Below the pieces are notes generated by a model. It saw nothing but the letters and a program-made list of their open reading frames with translations. It did not search any database and was not told the origin of the DNA. From assembly GCA_937892395.1 (NCBI GenBank), contig CALAGJ010000037.1:1-25486 (forward strand): DNA of 25,486 bases. Reading direction: 5' to 3'. Source of the DNA: an uncultured Parafilimonas sp. (GTDB lineage Bacteria; Bacteroidota; Bacteroidia; Chitinophagales; Chitinophagaceae). The position numbers and the translations under genes were made by a program. Position 1 is the first letter of the stretch. Each line of letters starts with the position of its first letter. Positions 7,517-14,740 of this stretch are shown here, one piece after another.

Positions 7517-8377
7517 TTATTTTTTTGTAAGTGTAAAAGTTCCTTTCTGGAAATCAACCACAATTTTATAAGATCCGGATGTGGGTGGTGCTAAAATATC
7601 TTCACCACCTGCTTTAAATAAATCACCTGAAACATTGTTCTTGTTTTTATCTCCTTTAAAGCCATATTTATTGGGATCCGGAGATACTGCATTCCACGTA
7701 CCATATCTTGGTAATAATAAATAAGATGCGCCACCTACTAAGTCAACAGTCAACTCATAGAGTGTTGAACTAATTTGAGTAAAAGTTTGATTTGCCGGTG
7801 CTGATTCACCACAACCACATTGCCAGTTTGCTGGTGTAGCACTTCCTGTTATATATAGAGTTCCGGTTGATGGTGGTGTGACTACTGGTGGAATAGCGTA
7901 TGCTACATAAGGTGGTAGTTGCACAATATTAGAAACAAGTTCAGGCTGTCCGCTTGTTAGACTTGACTTTACTCTCATTTCCAAATAATGAACTGTGCTG
8001 TCAGCAAGTTCCAAATTATTGAGCATAATTGCATTAAGTTCACTCACTGTCATAGAATAAGTTAGGTTCTTACTTACAACCACTTGTTTCTTTTTGGGGT
8101 TTGTGAAGTTTGCACCAACTGTATCTATTTCAATTGTATAAGTTACATCTAAGGAACTTATACCTGTATTAAATTCATAATTTGGATTTGTCCAATTTAA
8201 TGTTACAGCATTATTCCCCTGATTAATGAAAGAAAAATTTGCTGAGTCTGCTACATTAGATGTGCTTAATTCTGGAGCGATGCCATCAATATAAAGTAGC
8301 TGATTTTCATCCTTTTCACATGATGCAGCTATCATGATGATGAAGATATATATAAATAAATTTGATTTACGTATCAT
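7517..8377 (-). CDS. SusE-like outer-membrane lipoprotein, shorter paralogue
   Basis: The 286-residue lipoprotein has the signal MIRKSNLFIYIFIIMIAASC, with the lipid Cys at residue 20. It has the same N-terminal domain as the next gene (VTLNWTNPNYEF..., ending in an AIPP hinge) but only one C-terminal module, from TLYITGSATPANW to GTFTLTKK. That module carries an unusual CGCGES segment where the paralogue has VGGWVSPVP. It starts 17 bases after susD and ends 10 bases before the longer paralogue, so it belongs to the same transcript. The role is presumed to be glycan capture at the cell surface alongside SusD. The ligand is unknown. Confidence 0.82.
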   Translation of the reverse strand: MIRKSNLFIYIFIIMIAASCEKDENQLLYIDGIAPELSTSNVADSANFSFINQGNNAVTLNWTNPNYEFNTGISSLDVTYTIEIDTVGANFTNPKKKQVVVSKNLTYSMTVSELNAIMLNNLELADSTVHYLEMRVKSSLTSGQPELVSNIVQLPPYVAYAIPPVVTPPSTGTLYITGSATPANWQCGCGESAPANQTFTQISSTLYELTVDLVGGASYLLLPRYGTWNAVSPDPNKYGFKGDKNKNNVSGDLFKAGGEDILAPPTSGSYKIVVDFQKGTFTLTKK

Positions 8378-8394
8378 ATAATTATTTTAAAATT

Positions 8395-9966
8395 TTAGTA
8401 CCCTGTGTTTTGCTTAAGATTTGGATTGGCAATTAAATCTGTAGAGGGAATTGGGAAAATTTGAAAATGGTCATCTACCCCAGTTCCATCTTTTATACCA
8501 CCTTTCCAAGGCCACAAATAATTGCTTCCTGTAAATTTATCAAAGCGAATTAAATCTGTTCTACGGAAGCCTTCCCAATACAACTCTCTCGACCGCTCAT
8601 TTAAGATATCATCAAGTGATACCGATGTAATATTTCCGTTAACATTGCCGTAGGCACGATTCCTAAGCATATTGATATCGTTAACTGCATCTGTTGTATT
8701 GCCGCCTGTTCTTAAAATTGATTCTGCATGAATCAAATACATTTCTCCTAACCGAAACAAAGGGAAATCAACAGAGCAGAAAGTACCTGCATTTGTAGGT
8801 AAACTACCATCCTTATTAACATTCCTAAATTTTGTAACACGCAGTCCATCTGTAAATTTACTTACATCGTCAATTTCTGGTTTTGTGCCGAAGAAACTTG
8901 CTCTGCTATCTGTTGTACCGGAAATATCTGCAAATTGAAAAGGTAATTTTTCTGTACTCCTATTACCACCCCAACCACCATTTGGCACACCAAAACTTGT
9001 AGGATCCATATCTCCATTTATGGCAGAATTTACAAGGAAGGTTGTTCCTCCATAATTCTGAGTAAACTGTACATCAAAGTTAATACTCAATATTGCTTCT
9101 GTATTCCCAATATTGTTATCCGCTAAAAAAAGTTCACGATAGCTTGGCAATAATTGGTAACCGGCATCTAATACTTTTTGTGAATAATTAAGTGCATCTG
9201 CATAACGCTCTGTGCCTGTATATGTTTCAGCATTGAGATAAACACGGGCAAGCAAAGATTGGCAGGCTGCCTTATCTGCACGGCCATATTCATTTGTTCT
9301 GGCATCCAGAAGTAATGATTCTATTGATGTTAATTCTGATTCAACGTAAGTAAACAAATCACTTCTTGAAATTTGTGATGGTAAGAAAGAGCCTATAGGA
9401 TCTGCTTCTGTTATAAATGGAGGATTTCCAAATAGGTCCATTAAAACGGAATATTGAAATGCACGTAAGAATCGAGCCTCTGCTGCATATACTTGAATTG
9501 TGGCATTATCAGCATCGGATATACCTCTGCCAGAAACTTTATCTGGAGCACATTCTTTTAAAAAAGAATTGGCTACTACTATTTGGTATAAGCAACGATT
9601 GTATAATCCATTAAGAATAACATTGCCGGAGGTCCAATTCATATTGTGAAAATCTGGAACGCCAGGGTCATTCCATGCACAGATAGACTCGTCTGTAGTG
9701 AGCTGTTGTGCATTCCAATAAAGTCTTAAAAAGTCTGAAGTACCTGCATCAATACCACCAAGGTCTGATGATGATGGACCATCTTTTCCTGTTAAGGCAA
9801 ATGCGCTGTAAACTTTGGCAAGTTGAATTTTATACCCTTCTGCACTTGAGTAAACACTGTCAACATAAGTGCCAACACTGGGCCTTCTGTCAAGATTTTT
9901 TGTGCAAGAAGATATTGCTGTAAAGAGAAATATAAATGCTGCAAATAGTCTAATATATTTATACAT
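8395..9966 (-). CDS. SusD/RagB-family glycan-binding lipoprotein
   Basis: The 523-residue surface lipoprotein forms the lid of the SusCD transporter. The signal MYKYIRLFAAFIFLFTAISSC has the lipid Cys at residue 21. The TPR-rich core typical of SusD is visible as AEARFLRAFQYSVLMDLFGNPPF, then KAACQSLLARVYLNAETYTGTERYADAL, and the C-terminal LFRLGEMYLIHAE...DINMLRNRA and ERSRELYWEGFRRTDLIRF segments. The protein ends PNLKQNTGY, as many family members do. It is 18 bases downstream of susC, which supports a 1:1 pair. The ligand cannot be read from sequence; the accompanying SusE-like genes make a starch-like glucan the first guess. Confidence 0.93.
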   Translation of the reverse strand: MYKYIRLFAAFIFLFTAISSCTKNLDRRPSVGTYVDSVYSSAEGYKIQLAKVYSAFALTGKDGPSSSDLGGIDAGTSDFLRLYWNAQQLTTDESICAWNDPGVPDFHNMNWTSGNVILNGLYNRCLYQIVVANSFLKECAPDKVSGRGISDADNATIQVYAAEARFLRAFQYSVLMDLFGNPPFITEADPIGSFLPSQISRSDLFTYVESELTSIESLLLDARTNEYGRADKAACQSLLARVYLNAETYTGTERYADALNYSQKVLDAGYQLLPSYRELFLADNNIGNTEAILSINFDVQFTQNYGGTTFLVNSAINGDMDPTSFGVPNGGWGGNRSTEKLPFQFADISGTTDSRASFFGTKPEIDDVSKFTDGLRVTKFRNVNKDGSLPTNAGTFCSVDFPLFRLGEMYLIHAESILRTGGNTTDAVNDINMLRNRAYGNVNGNITSVSLDDILNERSRELYWEGFRRTDLIRFDKFTGSNYLWPWKGGIKDGTGVDDHFQIFPIPSTDLIANPNLKQNTGY

Positions 9967-9984
9967 TTTTCTTATTTTATTTGG

Positions 9985-12948
9985 TTAGAAACTAATACTC
10001 AAGTTAAGTGAATAAATTCTTGGCCTTGGGTAGATATTATTATCAATTCCACCAAATATTTCCGGATCAAGACCATCATATTTTGTAATTACAAATACGT
10101 TTTGACAATTGGCACCTACTACCAAATTTGCTTTATTTTTTAAGATTTTTCCAACATTATAACTCAAGCCGATATTATCCATTTTGGCAAAAGATGCATT
10201 CTGGATATAATAATCGCTCTTAAATTGATTGTTGAAAAAATTTGTTTCAAAGGTGGATATTGGTGCATTCTGTAAGTAATTATTGGGGTTCAAAATATTC
10301 CGAGTAACCCCAAGATTGGACTGTATATTATTATAAAGATAGTTGCCAATATTAGCACGCATTACAAAATTTAATGACCACTGCTTATAACTAAAGCTGT
10401 TTGTAAGGCCCATTGAATATGGTGCAAAAGGAGACTTATAATGATATAAATCTTGGTCATTTAATACGCCATCTCTATTTAAATCTGCAAATAACCCTTC
10501 AATAGGTGCCCCAGTTTTTTCATCATACACTTGTTTGTTCACATAAAAACTATTTGGTTCATATCCAACGGATTGTATTTGAATATTCTGCCCCGTACCA
10601 CCAGAAATTCCACCAACCGGATTGCCTTTAAAAGTTGGATCTTCATTTAGTGTCAGCTTTGTAATTTCTCTTTTATTGTATGAAAAATTATAGCTTAAAT
10701 CCCATTTAAAATTAGTATTTAATATTGGGGTAATATTAAGCAGTACCTCAAATCCCTTTGTGTCCATATTGCCAACATTATCTGTTATCTGATTACTAAA
10801 ATTAGTACCAGCAGGTACAAAAAATGTGTTGAGTAAATCTCTAGTTTTTTTCTGATAAAAATCTATTGATCCTGACACTCTGTTTTTTGCAAATCCAAAA
10901 TCCAAACCTAAATTGTATGATTCCGTTGTTTCCCACCGAATATCTGCTGCATAAGGTGCCGGGGAAAATAAATTATAAAATGTTGAACCAATTTGATATT
11001 GGGCAACACTATTGTTTGGGAAATATGCAGGTAGGAAATTATAATATCCAATTCCATCCTGTTGTCCGGTAACTCCATAGCTCAAACGAAGTTTAAGATC
11101 AGATACAACAGCTGAACTCTTTAAAAAATCTTCTTTATTGATTAACCAAGTAAAAGCTCCTGTTGGAAATACACCCCATCTATTTCCTTTTGCAAATCTT
11201 GAAGAACCATCGGTACGTACGGATGCTGCAAAAACATATTTGCCGGCAACTGTAAATCTTAATCTGCTATAGTAGGATAGGAGTGTTTGCTGGTCAATAA
11301 ACAGTGGGGCATTAGGTTTAGAATCAACTACAGTATCACCATTTAAAAAGAAGGAATAATAACCATAATTTGCGCTTCTATTATTGTAGTAACCATACCC
11401 AGCTATAACGTTTATATTGCTGTTAATACTGCTTATGTCTTTTAGATAGCTAAGGTATAGTTCGCTAAATGTGTAGGTTTTGTATTGCTGATATTTACCA
11501 GTAGTCCCCCTATAAAATCCACCAATTGCTTTTGCTTGTTTTGCGCTATCTTCTGTTGCAAAAGTTCCATTACCATCAGTTGCATCATACCCCAGATTTA
11601 GATTCAAATGTAAATCAGGTAGAAAATGTGTTTTATAATCAAACTGTAGGTTGCCAAAACTTCTAAGTGCGTTTCCAATATTTGTTTGTTGATTCAATAA
11701 TGCTACAGGATTAGCTGTGGCATTTGGATTATAGCCATTAGATTGTCTCCATTCAAAATAATTGCCTTTTTCATCAAACACTGGTTGTGTTGGGTCAAAA
11801 GTAACAGCAGCACCAATAGCACCTTGATTCGCAAAATTGCTTTTAGTGACCGCCCCTTTAATATTGAGATCAACTTTTAGATGGTTATCAAAAAGCATTG
11901 GTGTTAATGATATGGCAGCTGTAGTTCTTTGCAATTTATCTGTTTTAAGAATGCCTTGTTGATTTGTATAACCTAAAGACACCCTATAAGGTATATTTGA
12001 TATTGCCCCAGTCATACTCAGGTTATTGTCACTAGTTAATGCAGATTGAAAGATTTCATTTTGCCAATCTGTGTTTGCATTTCCAAGGTAGGCCTTGTTT
12101 TCAGCGGTGGATTTCGAGTTTGTATTCACAAAATTTGTAAACGTAGCAGCATCCATTACATCAAGTTTTTTTGCAATTGTAGAAACAGATGCTAAGGAAC
12201 TAAAGTTGATTTTCAAGGCACCTTTTTTTCCTTTTTTTGTTGTAATTAATATTACACCGTTGGAGGCCCTAGATCCATAGATGGCAGTAGATGCGGCGTC
12301 TTTTAAAACTGTGATATTCTCAATATCATTTGGGTTAATTAACGCCAGAGGATTTGCAATACCAGATACACCGTCGCCAGTCAAAGGAATACCATCAATG
12401 ACATACAATGGGTCATTACTAGCATTTAAAGATGCGCCACCTCGTATTCTGATAGTACTTCCCGATCCGGGTGCTCCACCATTTGATACCACCTGTACAC
12501 CAGCTATTTTACCAGCTATTAGCTGGTCAGGTGTGGTTATGGTTCCTTTTTGAAAATCTTTTTCGCCAAGACTTACAACAGAGCCGGTAAGCTCTTTCTT
12601 TTTTGAATTTCCATAACCAATCACCACTACCTCATTTAATGTATTGGCGGCAGGTTCTAACCCAACAAGCAAATTATCGCCGGTGATGCTCACAGTAACT
12701 ACTGTGTACCCAACCATGGAAATTTCTAATTCAGTGGCAGTAGTAGGCACACTCAAAATAAATACTCCTTGAGCATTTGTTACTGTCCCATTTGTAATAC
12801 CTTTTGCTTTTACTGATGCACCTGCAAGTGGTTTGCCATCTTTGGCATCAGTTACTTTTCCAGAAATGCTTTTGTTTTGCGACCATGCTTGCATATTCAA
12901 TAACAGCAGTGGCAATACAATAAGATTGATAAGTCTTTTTACCCTCAT
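9985..12948 (-). CDS. SusC/RagA-family TonB-dependent outer-membrane transporter
   Basis: The 987-residue outer-membrane transporter imports oligosaccharides with SusD, driven by TonB/ExbBD. A signal peptide (MRVKRLINLIVLPLLLLNMQAWSQ) is followed by a carboxypeptidase-regulatory-like beta-sandwich (SGKVTDAKDGKPLAGASVKAKG). Then come the SusC signature LNEVVVIGYGNSKKKELTGSV, a plug domain (about 115-225) containing DPLYVIDGIPL and GSRASNGVILITTKKG, and a long beta-barrel ending SLNLSISF with a terminal Phe. The size is normal for the family. It is the first gene of the operon. The upstream 258 bases hold several candidate operators and only a poor promoter, which suggests regulated expression. 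Confidence 0.95.
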   Translation of the reverse strand: MRVKRLINLIVLPLLLLNMQAWSQNKSISGKVTDAKDGKPLAGASVKAKGITNGTVTNAQGVFILSVPTTATELEISMVGYTVVTVSITGDNLLVGLEPAANTLNEVVVIGYGNSKKKELTGSVVSLGEKDFQKGTITTPDQLIAGKIAGVQVVSNGGAPGSGSTIRIRGGASLNASNDPLYVIDGIPLTGDGVSGIANPLALINPNDIENITVLKDAASTAIYGSRASNGVILITTKKGKKGALKINFSSLASVSTIAKKLDVMDAATFTNFVNTNSKSTAENKAYLGNANTDWQNEIFQSALTSDNNLSMTGAISNIPYRVSLGYTNQQGILKTDKLQRTTAAISLTPMLFDNHLKVDLNIKGAVTKSNFANQGAIGAAVTFDPTQPVFDEKGNYFEWRQSNGYNPNATANPVALLNQQTNIGNALRSFGNLQFDYKTHFLPDLHLNLNLGYDATDGNGTFATEDSAKQAKAIGGFYRGTTGKYQQYKTYTFSELYLSYLKDISSINSNINVIAGYGYYNNRSANYGYYSFFLNGDTVVDSKPNAPLFIDQQTLLSYYSRLRFTVAGKYVFAASVRTDGSSRFAKGNRWGVFPTGAFTWLINKEDFLKSSAVVSDLKLRLSYGVTGQQDGIGYYNFLPAYFPNNSVAQYQIGSTFYNLFSPAPYAADIRWETTESYNLGLDFGFAKNRVSGSIDFYQKKTRDLLNTFFVPAGTNFSNQITDNVGNMDTKGFEVLLNITPILNTNFKWDLSYNFSYNKREITKLTLNEDPTFKGNPVGGISGGTGQNIQIQSVGYEPNSFYVNKQVYDEKTGAPIEGLFADLNRDGVLNDQDLYHYKSPFAPYSMGLTNSFSYKQWSLNFVMRANIGNYLYNNIQSNLGVTRNILNPNNYLQNAPISTFETNFFNNQFKSDYYIQNASFAKMDNIGLSYNVGKILKNKANLVVGANCQNVFVITKYDGLDPEIFGGIDNNIYPRPRIYSLNLSISF

Positions 12949-12999
12949 TTAATTTTCCCTTTTGTTTTATAAAATAAATATTGATGTGTTGATTGAAGC

Positions 13000-13012
13000 G
13001 ATCTGTTAGATC
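13000..13012. promoter_or_regulatory. Candidate operator in the susC leader
   Basis: GATCT-GTT-AGATC is a perfect inverted repeat with 5-bp arms, 52 bases upstream of the susC ATG. It could bind a dimeric regulator. There is no second copy in the window to support it. Confidence 0.3.
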
Positions 13013-13098
13013 TATTCTTTCCACGCTCAATATTAAAATACACACTATTAATCATCTCTATCGGAGAAAAAGCATCGCAATCGTTTTCAAGATAGAAA

Positions 13099-13111
13099 AT
13101 GCAAATGTGTA
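13099..13111 (-). promoter_or_regulatory. Candidate -7 or operator element upstream of susC
   Basis: On the minus strand it reads TACACATTTGCAT. It differs by one base from an element in front of the upstream regulator gene (14014-14026). It resembles a Bacteroidota -7 element but has four rather than two bases between TA and TTTG and no TTTG at the expected -33 position. If used, the susC leader would be about 140 bases. Confidence 0.35.
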
Positions 13112-13128
13112 CTTTTTACACAAAAAAG

Positions 13129-13156
13129 AAAAATATTTTTAACAAAAAATATTTTT
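13129..13156. repeat. Two tandem 12-bp palindromes upstream of susC
   Basis: AAAAATATTTTT occurs at 13129-13140 and again at 13145-13156, each a perfect palindrome, with centres 16 bases apart. They lie between the regulator gene and the putative susC -7 element. This is where an activator or repressor could bind, but the local base composition is very A/T-rich. Confidence 0.5.
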
Positions 13157-13206
13157 GTATTGAGTTTGCTACAAAAAAATAGTTAATTGCTTAAACAAAA
13201 TGGTTG

Positions 13207-13989
13207 CTAAAAATCAATGCCGGTCCACCTGCGTTTGTTTTGTTCGTATTTTTTAAAATCAAACTTGTACAATTTACCCGGTCTGTGCGGCACATCGGTT
13301 TCCATTTCACCTGTATCGATGAGGAAATTCATGGCAAAGAATTTTTTTCTAAAATTTCTTCTGTCCATTTGTCGGTCAAGAATGGATTCATAAAGACTTT
13401 GTAATTTTCTGAGCGAAAACTTAGTGGGCAATAAATTGATACCCAATGGATGCTCCATCATACGCTTTTGGAGCCATTGTATGCAGTTGTCTAAAATGAG
13501 TTTATGGTCAAAAGCAAGGTCTTTTTCTTTCAAACTTTTGAAGTCATGCCAGTGTATTTCATTATCCAAAATTTTCAACTGATGATGGGCAATATTTAGT
13601 AAAGAACAATAAGCCACAGTTAATACCCTTCCACCGGGATGGCGTCCTGGTGTACTGAATGTACGCACCTGTTCTAAATAAACATCATCCATACCAGTTC
13701 GCTCCTTCAGTACTCTGGCTGCGGCTTCATCCAGATCTTCGGAATCTTTTGCAAAATCTCCCAGTAAACTCCATTTTCCTTTATAAATTTCGAGGTCACT
13801 TCTTATCAGAAGTACTTTTAAGCTGTTTTCATCAAAACCAAATATGACACAATCAACAGTTATTGGTACTCGAGGATAGGTTTCAACTAAACCTAAAACA
13901 TCTTTTATTAATTCCTTTTCTAAATCCTTGTGTATTTTTTTTGGTGAGGATTTTTCTTTACTAACAGACAGTTCATGCGTTGCAGCCAT
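13207..13989 (-). CDS. Nudix-fold/winged-helix transcriptional regulator (NrtR/AraR-like)
   Basis: The 260-residue regulator joins a Nudix-fold effector domain (about 40-175) to a C-terminal winged helix (about 180-260, with FSLRKLQSLYESILDRQMDRRNFRKKFF). In Bacteroidota this family includes sugar regulators such as AraR of Bacteroides (family knowledge). The Nudix box at residues 77-100 is degenerate. Where a working enzyme has RE-U-x-EE, it reads R92-V-L-K-E96-R, so two of the conserved acidic residues are lost. The domain should therefore bind a ligand rather than hydrolyse one. It lies directly upstream of susC on the same strand with 258 bases between, making it the likely regulator of the Sus operon. 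The ligand is unknown. The start at 13989 has no strong competitor. Confidence 0.9.
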   Translation of the reverse strand: MAATHELSVSKEKSSPKKIHKDLEKELIKDVLGLVETYPRVPITVDCVIFGFDENSLKVLLIRSDLEIYKGKWSLLGDFAKDSEDLDEAAARVLKERTGMDDVYLEQVRTFSTPGRHPGGRVLTVAYCSLLNIAHHQLKILDNEIHWHDFKSLKEKDLAFDHKLILDNCIQWLQKRMMEHPLGINLLPTKFSLRKLQSLYESILDRQMDRRNFRKKFFAMNFLIDTGEMETDVPHRPGKLYKFDFKKYEQNKRRWTGIDF

Positions 13990-14013
13990 ATCAATCTTAT
14001 ATTAAACAGTGTG

Positions 14014-14026
14014 ATGCAAATTTGTA
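14014..14026 (-). promoter_or_regulatory. Candidate -7 or autoregulatory element of the Nudix regulator gene
   Basis: On the minus strand it reads TACAAATTTGCAT, 12 of 13 identical to the element upstream of susC at 13099-13111. It lies 25 bases before the regulator's start codon. It is either a -7 promoter element or a shared binding site for the regulator. Confidence 0.35.
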
Positions 14027-14174
14027 TTCAAATCATTAAAGTTGCTAAGTTAAGCTATAAAAAAATAATATGTATATCAAACACATTATATGCTTTTAAA
14101 AAAAATTGATGTGACTATAAATTTACAGTTTTAGAATTATGTATTTGTTTCGCATTTCTCATAAAACATTTGTC

Positions 14175-14208
14175 ATTAGCTAATAATGTTAGTATAGTTA
14201 TAGCTAAT
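14175..14208. repeat. Inverted repeat before the transposase remnant
   Basis: ATTAGCTA at 14175-14182 and TAGCTAAT at 14201-14208 are perfect 8-bp inverted arms, 18 bases apart, ending 11 bases before the ATG at 14220. They could be a regulatory palindrome or a relic of the element's end. No matching copy is found downstream of the remnant. Confidence 0.5.
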
Positions 14209-14219
14209 TATATTTAGAT

Positions 14220-14642
14220 ATGTTTGAAGGTATTCATGCAATAGAATCCAATAAGCGATATAAAATCAACGATGTATGTTATGAGTATATATTTCTTAAG
14301 AAATGGGCCAATGGTTACCAATGCATTCCTTGTGGATGTAAAGAAAGTATTAATAATAGAACCTGTTTTTATAAACGATGTAAAAAATGTAGATACGATG
14401 AAAATGCAACAGCAAAATTAAAAATAGAAATGAAGATAGAAACACGAAAGTCTGATAAAGGAAAAGCAATGGAAGAACTGCATAAACAAATTATTTTATT
14501 CAAGAATTGGCTCAGAGAAACACATCACAAATGCTCGAAACTATTATTATCAAAATATTTGAATGCAGATAAGTTCGGATTCAATAATCGAAACAGAAGG
14601 CACATAATTTTTAATTTATTAATTGATCAATTAATGCATTAG
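14220..14642 (+). pseudogene. IS1595-type transposase remnant lacking the DDE core
   Basis: The 140-codon frame begins like Bacteroidota IS1595-family transposases: a helix (RYKINDVCYEYIFLKKWANGYQC) and a zinc ribbon with Cys35-x2-Cys38 and Cys54-x2-Cys57, followed by RYDENATA. At about residue 65 it jumps to what is normally the very end of the protein (KGKAMEELHKQIILFKNWLRETHHKCSK, then FGFNNRNRRHIIFNLLIDQLM). The catalytic DDE domain, normally well over 100 residues, is missing, so it cannot transpose. The join keeps the frame, with no stop or frameshift. No clear terminal inverted repeats or target-site duplication are visible. It may be a decaying relic left by internal deletion or a retained small DNA-binding protein; the first is more likely. 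Confidence 0.72.
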
Positions 14643-14740
14643 CAACCACAACCTTATGCCCAGCTAAAATGCATTTGAGAATGAAATACAGAACTCTATA
14701 CAATTATTATACTATTGCAATGCATAAATCGAATTTCAAT

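Noticed and set aside
12281..12553. 90-codon plus-strand frame inside susC
   Set aside because: Antisense shadow of the conserved plug domain, with no start or promoter signals.
14643..14740. Right end of an insertion sequence after the transposase remnant
   Set aside because: No inverted match to the region before 14220 and no target-site duplication could be found by eye.
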